From NCBI RefSeq assembly GCF_027923555.1, contig NZ_AP025523.1, positions 1,116,001 through 1,180,000 of the forward strand: a stretch of 64,000 nt of DNA, read 5' to 3'. The position numbers were made by a program, and so were the translations under genes. Under the pieces are notes generated by a model, which did no database searches, had not been told where the DNA came from, and saw only the letters and a program-made list of their open reading frames with translations. Of the stretch, positions 23,568 through 35,223 are shown in pieces (within the stretch, counting starts at the first letter, position 1; each line of letters starts with the position of its first letter). This DNA is from Vulcanimicrobium alpinum. GTDB taxonomy: Bacteria > Vulcanimicrobiota > Vulcanimicrobiia > Vulcanimicrobiales > Vulcanimicrobiaceae.

Positions 23568-25479
23568 CCTTCCCGTCTTCGCAGCGCTGCTGCTGGCGGC
23601 GTTCGCCGCCTGCGCGCTGCCTGCGCGCGCCCAGGAACGCGCGCCGCTGCTGTGGTTTCAGGGAACGCGCCTCATCTTCGAACACGCCGTCGCGCAGAAC
23701 GGCGATCTCGCCGTCGCTGCCCGCGATCCCGGGACGGTGCGCTTCCTCGAACGGCTCGGCGCGCACGTCTCGTACCAGCCGCAGCAGCGCTACGTCGTCG
23801 TCACCGCGCAGGATCGCCGCACGATCGTCTTTACGCTCGGCGATCCGTCGTATCTGATCGCCGGCGTGCGCGCGCGCGCGCCGTTTGCGCCGTTCGACGA
23901 CAACGGCGATGCGGTGCTTCCGTTCTACGCGCTGGCCCGGGCGCTCTACGTCGAGCCGGTCGCCGACGCCGGCGGCGAGACGGTGCTGCAGCCGCGCATC
24001 GGCGCGCTCGACGTGCGCAGCGACGGCGGCCGCACGATCGTGACGGTGCGCGGCGCGATGCCGCTGCTGGCGACGACCAACGCCGACACGCCGGACCGCG
24101 TGCAGATCTCGTTCACCGGGCAGGGCGCGTCGGTCGCGCCCTCGCGCGGCGGCCCCGGCTCGCAGCTCGCCGGGATCGACGTCGCCGTGAACGGCTCGCC
24201 GCGCGTGCCGACGACGACGCTGACGCTCTCCGGCGCGCCCGGTACGACGCACCGCGTCGTCCCCGGCGCGTCGCCGACGACCTACGCGGTGGTCTTCGAA
24301 GGGGGCGCCGTCGCGCAGAACCCTGCGGTTCCGCCGCCGCCGTTCCCCGGTCCGGCGGACTCGCCGCCGCCGACGCCGCAGCCGGGGCCGACGATCGTCG
24401 CGCCGATCGTCGCCGGCCGCGCCACCGTCACCGATCTCACCATCGGTCCGGGGAGCGACGACACGCTCGCGGTGCGCGTCGCGCTCAGCGGCGCCGTGCG
24501 CTACGAATGGCATCGCCTGCTCGATCACCGCTGGTACGTCGATCTCGCCAATACGACGCTCAGCGGCCCCGGGCGCGACGAGCGGCCGTCGTTCGGGAGC
24601 GTCCAGTCGGTGCGCGTACGGCAGATCGGGACGACCGATGCACCCGCGGTCCGCATCGCGTTCACGATGACCGGCGATCAGCGCGTCGACGTGCAACCGT
24701 CCGATAACGGCCTCGCGATCGCGGTGGCGAACGCGCCGTCGCCGGATCTCGCGCGCACCGGGGTCGGCGCGACCGGCGGTCCGCCGGTGGCGCAGAGCGC
24801 GGCGACGCCGGATCCGGCTTCCAGCGACGCGCCGTGGAAGTTCGCGCCCGGCAACGGCTCGCGCATCATCGTGCTCGATCCCGGTCACGGCGGCTCGGAC
24901 ACGGGGACCGCGCACAACAACCTGGTCGAGAAGGACCTGACGCTCGACATCGCGCGCCGTCTGCGCGCGCTGCTGACCGCGCAGGGCTGGACGGTGCGGA
25001 TGACGCGCGATTCGGACATCGACCCGGTCAGTCAGGACAATCTGAGCAAGATGCGCGCCGACGGACTGGCCAATCCCGACGACCGCGCGTATCTGCAGAC
25101 GCGCTGCGACACCGCGAACAACGTGAACGCGCGGCTGTTCATCAGCATCCACATCAACAGCGCGCCGTTCGCCGGCGCGAAAGGGACGACGTTCTATTGG
25201 TACAAGCCGCAGGACGCCGCGTTCGCTCAGGCGCTCGAGCGCAGCGTGATCCCGCTCGCGGGGACGCAAGACGACGGCACGCGGCACGAGAACTTCTACG
25301 TGGTGCGTCACACGACGATGCCCTCGGTGCTGATCGAAACGGCGTTCGTCACCAATCCCGACGACGTCGCGCTGCTGCGTTCGCCGTCGTTCCTGCAGAA
25401 CGTCGCCCAGGGGATCGCCAACGGGGTGAAAGCATACGCCGGCGCGCCGGGCGCACAGCCGCTGAGCCTGCGGCAGTGA
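23539..25479 (+). CDS. N-acetylmuramoyl-L-alanine amidase with AMIN-type domain
   Basis: A 646-residue secreted cell-wall hydrolase. The signal peptide covers about 1-32 (SLPVFAALLLAAFAACALPARA). Next comes a copper amine oxidase N-terminal-like region (about 37-160), a Pro-rich stretch near 270, and an AMIN domain (about 295-400, VRVALSGAVRYEWHRLLDHR) that targets peptidoglycan. The C-terminal Amidase_3 catalytic domain has zinc ligands His450 (DPGHGG), Glu464 (VEKDLTLDIA) and His538 (SIHIN) and the catalytic Glu600 (IETAF). It cleaves the amide bond between muramic acid and the stem peptide, usually at division. It overlaps the GerMN gene and is followed 14 bases later by murI. Confidence 0.92.
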   Translation: MARSRDRRSSLPVFAALLLAAFAACALPARAQERAPLLWFQGTRLIFEHAVAQNGDLAVAARDPGTVRFLERLGAHVSYQPQQRYVVVTAQDRRTIVFTLGDPSYLIAGVRARAPFAPFDDNGDAVLPFYALARALYVEPVADAGGETVLQPRIGALDVRSDGGRTIVTVRGAMPLLATTNADTPDRVQISFTGQGASVAPSRGGPGSQLAGIDVAVNGSPRVPTTTLTLSGAPGTTHRVVPGASPTTYAVVFEGGAVAQNPAVPPPPFPGPADSPPPTPQPGPTIVAPIVAGRATVTDLTIGPGSDDTLAVRVALSGAVRYEWHRLLDHRWYVDLANTTLSGPGRDERPSFGSVQSVRVRQIGTTDAPAVRIAFTMTGDQRVDVQPSDNGLAIAVANAPSPDLARTGVGATGGPPVAQSAATPDPASSDAPWKFAPGNGSRIIVLDPGHGGSDTGTAHNNLVEKDLTLDIARRLRALLTAQGWTVRMTRDSDIDPVSQDNLSKMRADGLANPDDRAYLQTRCDTANNVNARLFISIHINSAPFAGAKGTTFYWYKPQDAAFAQALERSVIPLAGTQDDGTRHENFYVVRHTTMPSVLIETAFVTNPDDVALLRSPSFLQNVAQGIANGVKAYAGAPGAQPLSLRQ

Positions 25480-25493
25480 GCGCGGCGTAGCGC

Positions 25494-26273
25494 GTGCTCG
25501 GGCTTTACGACTCCGGCCTCGGCGGCTTGACGGTTCTCGCGGCGCTGCGCGCGGCGGGGATCGATCAGGACGTCGTCTACTTCGCCGATCAGGCGCACGT
25601 GCCGTACGGAGACAAGACCGACGCGCAGATCCACGGCTATCTCGGCGAGAACCTCGCGCTGCTGCGCGATCACGGCGTCGACGCCGTCGTCACGGCGTGC
25701 AACACGAGCTGCGCCGTCGCGGGCAAGCTCGGCTGGCCGGCGACGACGCTGCCGGTGCTCGATCTCATCGCCACAGCCGGGGCGTCACTCGCGCAGACGC
25801 CGCACCGGCGGATCGCGGTCGTCGCGACGGCTGCGACGGTGCGCAGCGGCGCGTACGCGCGCGCGATCGCGGCCCACGCGCCGCACGTCGAGGTCGTCGA
25901 ACGCGCAGCGCCGGCGCTGGTGCCGCTGGTCGAAGCCGGCGCCGCTGAGAGCGATGACGCACGCGCCGCCGTCTTCGCGGTCGCCGCGACGCTTCCGGAG
26001 GTCGACGCGATCGTCTACGGCTGCACCCACTACCCGCTGCTCGACCGCTGGTTCGCCGATGCGCTCGGCGCGGCCGTGATCCGAATCGATCCGGCGCAGG
26101 CGCAAGCGGAGGCCGCGCGCGCGCTCGTCGCGCGGCTCGGGCTCACACCGGGCGCGGGGACGACGACCTACTACACCAACGGCGATCCCGCGGCGTTCGA
26201 TGCCGGCGTGCGGCGCCTCGGCGGCGGCGCCGGCCGCGTCCTCTCGCTCATCGCACCGTACGCGTCGCGCTGA
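25494..26273 (+). CDS. murI: glutamate racemase
   Basis: A 259-residue cofactor-independent racemase that makes D-glutamate for peptidoglycan. The two catalytic cysteines are Cys69 in TACNTSCA and Cys177 in YGCTHYPLL; Asp6 in YDSGLGGLTVL and the DKT near 40-42 complete the usual site. The length is normal. The GTG start at 25494 follows the amidase stop by 14 bases, forming a GerMN-amidase-murI envelope operon. The convergent NYN-domain gene ends four bases downstream. Confidence 0.95.
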   Translation: MLGLYDSGLGGLTVLAALRAAGIDQDVVYFADQAHVPYGDKTDAQIHGYLGENLALLRDHGVDAVVTACNTSCAVAGKLGWPATTLPVLDLIATAGASLAQTPHRRIAVVATAATVRSGAYARAIAAHAPHVEVVERAAPALVPLVEAGAAESDDARAAVFAVAATLPEVDAIVYGCTHYPLLDRWFADALGAAVIRIDPAQAQAEAARALVARLGLTPGAGTTTYYTNGDPAAFDAGVRRLGGGAGRVLSLIAPYASR

Positions 26274-26277
26274 GCCC

Positions 26278-27180
26278 TCAGCCGGACGCGTCCGTCGCGT
26301 GCGCGTTGCCGTTCGCATGCACCGCCGCGGCGTCGGCGGCCGTTTCCGGTGCGAAAGCGTCTCCGTTGGTCTCGCCGTCGTCGCCCGGCGCACCGCCGGC
26401 CGCGAGCGCGCGCAGCGCGTCGACGAACTGCTCGCGCAGCGGGATCCGCTCGTGCGGTTCGATCGTGCGGCCGAGCGCCGTGTTCAGCGCTTTCATCAGG
26501 CGCAGGTTCACGTCGGGCGGAAGGCGCCGCACGCGGTCCCACGTCTCGACGATCGTCGGGAGACGTTCCTCGATCGCCGGCGCGAGCGTCGCCGCGATCT
26601 CGGCGATCTGTTCGCCGGTTGCCGGCGGCGCGGCCGCGCGCTCCGTCGTCAGCGCGATCCACGGCGCGACCACACCTTCGGCCCATTCGTGACAGACGTC
26701 GGCTTCGAAGCGCAGCTTCTCCGACTGGGTGCGGTGGACATCGATCCCGAGCAGATGCAGACGCACGCCGAATGCCTGCGCCGTCTGCACGCCGACGAGG
26801 ATGTCTTCGTCGCCCGAGACCAGGATCGCGGCGTCGATCGCGCGATTGCGCGCTAGCTCGGAGAGATCGTGGACGATCAGCGCGTCGACGCCTTTCTGCT
26901 CGCCGTAGGCGTTGACGGTCCCCAGCCGCAGCTTCACGTCGCTGGTCGCCGCGACGCGCGCCTGTTCCGCCGTCCGGCCCGCCAGCGGCGCGCCGTCGTA
27001 CCAGTAGATGCGGATCAGGCGCGCGCCGCCGCCGTCGAGCGCGGCGACCTCGCGCTTGAGTTCGCGCACGACCGCCTCGACGTTGAGGCTGAGGCGGATC
27101 CGCGGATGGTTCGTGCCGTAGCGCGCCGCGCAGGCGAGCGCGTAGAGATAGACGGCATCGACGAAAACCGCAACGTTCAT
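26278..27180 (-). CDS. NYN domain (LabA/DUF88-like) putative RNase
   Basis: A 300-residue protein with an N-terminal NYN domain (about 1-160), a PIN-like nuclease fold. The acidic metal-binding residues are Asp8 (VAVFVDAVYLY), Asp99 (EQKGVDALIVHDL) and Asp124/Asp126 (VSGDEDILVGV). The segment IYWYDGAPLAG is the typical second strand. The C-terminal part (170-265) is helical and ends in an Ala/Asp/Asn-rich tail of low complexity. Family members are single-strand RNA nucleases with roles in RNA turnover or silencing; the target is unknown. Confidence 0.82.
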   Translation of the reverse strand: MNVAVFVDAVYLYALACAARYGTNHPRIRLSLNVEAVVRELKREVAALDGGGARLIRIYWYDGAPLAGRTAEQARVAATSDVKLRLGTVNAYGEQKGVDALIVHDLSELARNRAIDAAILVSGDEDILVGVQTAQAFGVRLHLLGIDVHRTQSEKLRFEADVCHEWAEGVVAPWIALTTERAAAPPATGEQIAEIAATLAPAIEERLPTIVETWDRVRRLPPDVNLRLMKALNTALGRTIEPHERIPLREQFVDALRALAAGGAPGDDGETNGDAFAPETAADAAAVHANGNAHATDASG

Positions 27181-27210
27181 CAGGTGTTTCCTAGCGCGCC
27201 GCGCGCGCGG

Positions 27211-27831
27211 TCAAACGACGTGAAAAAAGCGAAAGAACACTAACGTCGTCACCAGCGCGAGCAGCGTGCCGGCCACCACTTGGAGGACGGTGTGCGCGCG
27301 CAGGTACACCCGGGACCAGCCGACGATCGGGATGAGGGCGTAGAACGGAGCAGGCTTTTCGCCGTAGAGCACGGTGAGCGCGACCAGGGGAGCGGTGATC
27401 CCCAGAGCGTGCGTCGAGATCTTCCAGTACCGCGTGATCCATTGGACGACCAGCGCGCTCGCCGCGTAGCCGGCCATCGAAGCCGTCATAATGACCGGCG
27501 CGCGGATGAGCCACAGATCGAGCGCCCCTGCCGCGTAGAAGATCACGAACGCGATGAAGACGCGCTCGCGTTCCTCGCGGATCGACATGTCGAGATCGGA
27601 GATCCGGTCGGTCGCGTAGAGGTAGAAGATGAACAACATCGGCCCGATCGAGGTGAAGAACGCGCTGTTGAAGAGCAGCACCCAGAAATCGGTCGGGCCG
27701 TTCGAGCGCGCCCCGGCGAGGATCACGAAGAGCGCGAGCGAGGTGAGAAACGGGTTGCAGACCGTGGAGAAGATCCGGGCGACGTCGGTCCAGACACGCT
27801 TGCGGACGCGGATCGGGGTAGGGGCCTGCAC
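27211..27831 (-). CDS. PAP2-like membrane phosphatase family protein
   Basis: A 206-residue membrane protein with about five to six hydrophobic segments. The end carries a PAP2-type motif, YLRAHTVLQVVAGTLLALV, where R-x-H-x(3)-Q-V-x-A-G resembles the third conserved motif of type 2 phosphatidic acid phosphatases (SR-x(5)-H-x(3)-D). The aspartate of the full motif is replaced by Gln and the first motif (K-x(6)-RP) is not clear, so catalytic activity is doubtful. It starts 39 bases from divergent dxs. The start GTG 27831 is chosen because GAAGG precedes it by eight bases; another GTG at 27864 would leave only six bases to dxs. A role in undecaprenyl or isoprenyl phosphate recycling is only suggested by the neighbour. 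Confidence 0.7.
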   Translation of the reverse strand: MQAPTPIRVRKRVWTDVARIFSTVCNPFLTSLALFVILAGARSNGPTDFWVLLFNSAFFTSIGPMLFIFYLYATDRISDLDMSIREERERVFIAFVIFYAAGALDLWLIRAPVIMTASMAGYAASALVVQWITRYWKISTHALGITAPLVALTVLYGEKPAPFYALIPIVGWSRVYLRAHTVLQVVAGTLLALVTTLVFFRFFHVV

Positions 27832-27870
27832 GGGGACGGGCCTTCGGCTGCTGTCGTCGAACACCCCCGG

Positions 27871-29757
<1,887 letters not shown>

Positions 29758-29820
29758 AACAGGGATTTTCGCGGACCGGCGCCAAGCCCCGGCGGTTCTT
29801 TTGAAGGAGTCCCTCGTATC

Positions 29821-30216
29821 GTGCTTCCCGCGCTGCTAGCCGCCGCGACGACAGCGGCGCCCGCCGCCGCCGACGTCGCGGCCCACGCCTCGGCCGCCCC
29901 CGCCGCCCGGGCGACGACGCTCCCGGTCTCGCTGCCGCCGCAGGTCTTCGACACCACGCCGCACTCGTGGCTGGCGAGCCACGCCGGCTGGCTGACGCAC
30001 ACGCTGGCGGCGTTCTTCGTCATCTTCGGCGTCCTGCTGGTCGTGCTGCTGGCGATCCAGACGACCAAACAGGAAGGCTTGAGCGGCACGCTCGGCGGCC
30101 GGGTCGAGTCGTCGACGCGGCGCCTCGGACTCGATCAGCAGATCGCCCGCGTCACGCAGTTCGTCGCCGTCGCGTTCGTCGTCGTCGCGACGATCGTCTC
30201 ACTGACCGGGATTTAG
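29821..30216 (+). CDS. secG: SecG-like preprotein translocase subunit with long N-terminal extension
   Basis: A 131-residue protein whose second half is SecG: a hydrophobic helix TLAAFFVIFGVLLVVLLAIQ (about 61-80), the conserved KQEGLSGTLGG loop and a second helix VAVAFVVVATIVSLTGI at the end. SecG is the small accessory subunit of the SecYEG channel. SecG is usually about 75 residues with helix 1 near the start; here about 55 Ala/Pro-rich residues precede it, beginning with a signal-like hydrophobic stretch. GTG 29821 has a strong GAAGGAG ribosome-binding site, so the extension seems real. The next gene starts four bases after the stop. Confidence 0.85.
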   Translation: MLPALLAAATTAAPAAADVAAHASAAPAARATTLPVSLPPQVFDTTPHSWLASHAGWLTHTLAAFFVIFGVLLVVLLAIQTTKQEGLSGTLGGRVESSTRRLGLDQQIARVTQFVAVAFVVVATIVSLTGI

Positions 30217-30219
30217 CAC

Positions 30220-32313
<2,094 letters not shown>

Positions 32314-32320
32314 AGAAAAG

Positions 32321-32354
32321 AGACGGGGAGCGATGCGGACATCGCTCCCCGTCT
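32321..32354. terminator. bidirectional terminator between oppF-type gene and histone-like gene
   Basis: A perfect 15-bp stem (32321-32335 with 32340-32354, loop CGGA) follows the OppF stop by seven bases. On the minus strand it is followed by CTTTTCTCT, so it ends the convergent histone-like gene well; on the plus strand no clear T-run follows. Confidence 0.85.
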
Positions 32355-32374
32355 GCTCTTCGAGAAGATGCTGC

Positions 32375-32797
32375 TTACGCGGCTTTCTTCTTGCGTCCGC
32401 CGGCCTTCTTGCGAGCGCCGCCGGTTTTCTTCTTGCGTCCGCCGGCGGCTTTCTTGCGGGTTCCGGCGGCTTTCTTCTTGCGTCCGCCGGCGGCTTTCTT
32501 GCGGGTTCCGGCGGCTTTCTTTTTGCGTCCGCCGGCCTTCTTGCGAGCGCCGGTGGCTTTCTTCCGCGTTCCCGCGGCTTTCTTGCGAGTGGCCTTCTTG
32601 CGGGTGCCGCCGGCCTTCTTGGCGGCCTTCTTGCGTCCGCCGGTTGCGGCTTTCTTGCGGCCGGCGGTCTTTTTGCGGCCGCCGGCGGCCTTCTTACGGC
32701 CGGCGGTTTTCTTGCGAGCGGCGCTCTTCTTGCGACCGCGACGCGGCGCGGGTGCCGCGTCTGCCGACGCCTCGCCGTTCATCATTTCCGAGTCCAT
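32375..32797 (-). CDS. histone H1-like Lys/Ala-rich repeat protein
   Basis: A 140-residue, extremely basic protein. After an acidic start (MDSEMMNGEASADAAPAPR) it consists of short repeats such as GGRKKKAAGTRKKAA and AGRKKAAG, close to histone H1 C-terminal tails and to bacterial AlgP/Hc2-like proteins. Such proteins bind DNA without sequence preference and compact the nucleoid. It has its own promoter and a shared terminator and is divergent from topA, so a chromatin protein and the main DNA-relaxing enzyme share one 227-base regulatory gap. Repeat number is likely to vary between strains because the DNA itself is repetitive. Confidence 0.85.
   Translation of the reverse strand: MDSEMMNGEASADAAPAPRRGRKKSAARKKTAGRKKAAGGRKKTAGRKKAATGGRKKAAKKAGGTRKKATRKKAAGTRKKATGARKKAGGRKKKAAGTRKKAAGGRKKKAAGTRKKAAGGRKKKTGGARKKAGGRKKKAA
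32380..32720. repeat. degenerate tandem repeats coding for the Lys/Ala-rich tail
   Basis: Units built from TTTCTTGCG(T/G)(C/T)CCGCCGG and GGTTCCGGCGGC recur at multiples of three, for example two near-identical 45-base units between about 32415 and 32525. Codon usage inside is uniform (AAG, GCC, CGC), which helps slippage or recombination. Confidence 0.75.
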
Positions 32798-32872
32798 TCA
32801 ACCTCCTCGTCCGCGCGGACGGAGTGTCGTAACGGTGTGAGCGTCGACTTCGGTGTCGACGCATTTAGTCGC

Positions 32873-32901
32873 AGAATACAATCATTTGCGTTTTCGCGCA
32901 A
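32873..32901 (-). promoter_or_regulatory. promoter of the histone-like gene
   Basis: On the minus strand TTGCGC (32901-32896) and TATTCT (32878-32873) are 17 bases apart. Downstream in the leader is a perfect palindrome GCGTCGAC-TTCGGT-GTCGACGC (32841-32862), a possible operator or mRNA hairpin. Confidence 0.5.
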
Positions 32902-32946
32902 CTCTTTGGTCAAAATGACGGTTACCTGCGCCCGCCCGCGAGGACG

Positions 32947-32976
32947 TTGGTGCGGCTTGACGTCCGGGTTTATACT
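32947..32976 (+). promoter_or_regulatory. promoter of topA
   Basis: TTGGTG at 32947-32952 and TATACT at 32971-32976 lie 18 bases apart. The predicted start near 32983 gives a leader of about 42 bases with GGGAG at 33013-33017 as ribosome-binding site. Confidence 0.5.
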
Positions 32977-33024
32977 GTGGCCCGAAGCTCGTTGCGGCGA
33001 GCTCGCACCCTCGGGAGACCCTCC

Positions 33025-35199
33025 GTGGCGAAGCCGCTGATCATCGTCGAGTCGCCGACGAAAGCAAAAACCATCAAGAAATTCTTACCGCCGCGTTACG
33101 TTGTAAAGGCGTCGGTCGGGCACGTCCGCGACTTGCCGAAGTCGACGCTGGGCGTCGACGTCCTCAACGATTTCTCGCCGCGGTACCTGACTATCAAAGG
33201 AAAGGGCGACGTCATCAAGGACCTCAAGGCCGCCGTCAAATCGGCGTCCGGCCAGGTCTATCTCGCGACCGACCCCGATCGCGAAGGCGAGGCGATCGCG
33301 TGGCATCTCGCCGAGCTGCTCAAACTCCAAGACCCGATGCGGATCGAGCTCCACGAGATCACCAAGGACGCGGCGCTCGCGGCGATCAAGGACCCGCACC
33401 CCATCGACATGCCGCGCGTCAACGCGCAGCAGGCCCGGCGCATCCTCGACCGCCTCGTCGGCTACAAGATCTCGCCGCTGTTGTGGGCGAAAGTCCGCGG
33501 CGGCCTCTCGGCGGGGCGCGTGCAATCCGTCGCGGTCCGGCTCATCGTCGATCGCGAACGCGAGATCCGCGCGTTCGTTCCGCGCGAGTATTGGTCGATC
33601 ACCGCTCAGCTCGCGGCGCACGAATCGCCGATCGTCTTCGGCGCCGACCTGCATCAGATCGACGGCCAGAAGGCCGAGATCGTCAACGGCGAGCAGGCCG
33701 AAGCGATCATGGCCGCGCTCGATGGCGCCGCGTTTCGCGTCGCGTCGGTCAAGACGCGCGAGACCAAGCGGAATCCGGCGGCGCCGTTCACCACCTCGAC
33801 GCTCCAGCAGGAGGCGTCACGGAAGCTGAAGTTCCGCGTGCGCAAGACGATGCAGATCGCGCAGGCGCTGTACGAAGGCGTCGATCTGGGCGGATCCGAG
33901 GGGACGCAGGGGCTCATCACCTACATGCGCACCGACTCGACGCGCATCGCCGACTCCGCGCGGGAAGCGGCGCGCGAGTTCGTCGTCGCCCGCTTCGGCG
34001 AGAGCTTCTACGGCGGCGGACGCCAGTTCAAGATCAAAGAGGGCGCCCAGGACGCGCACGAAGCGATCCGTCCGACCGCCGCGATGCGCACCCCCGACTC
34101 GCTCGCCGGCGTCCTCAAGCGCGACGAACTGCGGCTCTATCAGCTGATCTGGGAGCGCTTCATCGCCTCCCAGATGGCGCCCGCCGTGTTCGATCAGACG
34201 ACCGTCGATATCGCGGCCGCGCAGCGGTTCACGTTCCGCGCCACCGGGAGCGTCCTCAGGTTCGCCGGCTACACCGCGGTGTACGAGGAAGGGACCGACG
34301 ATGCGGCGGCCCCGGCCGACGGCGCCCCGGCACAGAACGGAAAGGCCGCGAAGAAGCAGCCGATCCTGCCGAAGCTCAGCGAGTCCGAAGACCTCGACGT
34401 GAAGTCGATCGAGCCCAAGCAGCACTTCACCGAACCGCCGCCGCGCTTCACCGAAGCGACGCTGGTGCGCGCGCTCGAGGAGAACGGGATCGGGCGTCCG
34501 TCGACATACAGCGCGATCGTCGAGACGATCCAGGCGCGCGGATACGTCGAGCAGGTCGAACGCCGCTTCCATCCCACCGAGATCGGCGAGTCGGTGAACG
34601 ATCTGCTCGCCGAACACTTCAAGGACATCGTCGATCTCAAATTCACCGCGTCGATGGAAGCGAAGCTCGACGAATTGGCGGAGGCCGGCGGCGACTGGGA
34701 ATCGACGGCGCGCGTCCTCGCGGACTTCTACGGCCCGTTCTCGCTCGAGCTCGAAGAGGCTGAGCGGAAGCTCCCGAAGTTCGAACAGCGCGACGAGCCG
34801 ACCGACGAGGTGTGCGTGAACTGCGGGAAGCCGATGGTGATCAAGACCGGGCGCTTCGGGAAGTTCATGTCGTGCACGGGCTATCCCGAGTGCAAAACGA
34901 CCAAACCGATCCTCAAAGACTCGGGCGCGATTTGCCCCAAGGACGGCGGGATGATCGCCGAACGCAAGTCGCGCAAGGGCCGAACGTTCTTCGGCTGCGC
35001 CAACTACCCGGCGTGCGACTTCGTGTCGTGGGACCGGGTCGCGAAGGAGCGCTGCGCGGTCTGCGGCGACTACGTCACCGAGAAGCCGAAACGCGGCGGT
35101 GCCGTCACGTACATCTGCCACACGGATCGCACCCACGCAACCGGCCTCGGGACCGCCGACGACGCCGACGAGGCGGAGGCCGAGACGGCGCCGGCATGA
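33025..35199 (+). CDS. topA: DNA topoisomerase I (type IA)
   Basis: A 724-residue type IA topoisomerase, which relaxes negative supercoils. The TOPRIM domain opens with Glu9 (LIIVESPTKAKTI) and has the acidic pair Asp83/Asp85 in ATDPDREGEAIAWH. The catalytic tyrosine is Tyr300 in GLITYMRTDSTRI. The C-terminus holds three zinc-finger modules: CVNCGKPM...CTGYPEC, CPKDGG...CANYPAC and CAVCGDY...C/H, the last one with only three clear cysteines. The GTG at 33025 has GGGAG seven bases upstream; the longer frame from 32947 includes the promoter and is rejected. It is followed by trmFO, a linkage seen in many Gram-positives. Confidence 0.96.
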   Translation: MAKPLIIVESPTKAKTIKKFLPPRYVVKASVGHVRDLPKSTLGVDVLNDFSPRYLTIKGKGDVIKDLKAAVKSASGQVYLATDPDREGEAIAWHLAELLKLQDPMRIELHEITKDAALAAIKDPHPIDMPRVNAQQARRILDRLVGYKISPLLWAKVRGGLSAGRVQSVAVRLIVDREREIRAFVPREYWSITAQLAAHESPIVFGADLHQIDGQKAEIVNGEQAEAIMAALDGAAFRVASVKTRETKRNPAAPFTTSTLQQEASRKLKFRVRKTMQIAQALYEGVDLGGSEGTQGLITYMRTDSTRIADSAREAAREFVVARFGESFYGGGRQFKIKEGAQDAHEAIRPTAAMRTPDSLAGVLKRDELRLYQLIWERFIASQMAPAVFDQTTVDIAAAQRFTFRATGSVLRFAGYTAVYEEGTDDAAAPADGAPAQNGKAAKKQPILPKLSESEDLDVKSIEPKQHFTEPPPRFTEATLVRALEENGIGRPSTYSAIVETIQARGYVEQVERRFHPTEIGESVNDLLAEHFKDIVDLKFTASMEAKLDELAEAGGDWESTARVLADFYGPFSLELEEAERKLPKFEQRDEPTDEVCVNCGKPMVIKTGRFGKFMSCTGYPECKTTKPILKDSGAICPKDGGMIAERKSRKGRTFFGCANYPACDFVSWDRVAKERCAVCGDYVTEKPKRGGAVTYICHTDRTHATGLGTADDADEAEAETAPA

Positions 35200-35223
35200 T
35201 GCGGCGCGCGTTCGGAGTGCAGC

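Noticed and set aside
32375-32797. CRISPR-like array of short repeats
   Set aside because: The repeats have no unique spacers, keep a coding frame and code for a Lys/Ala-rich protein.
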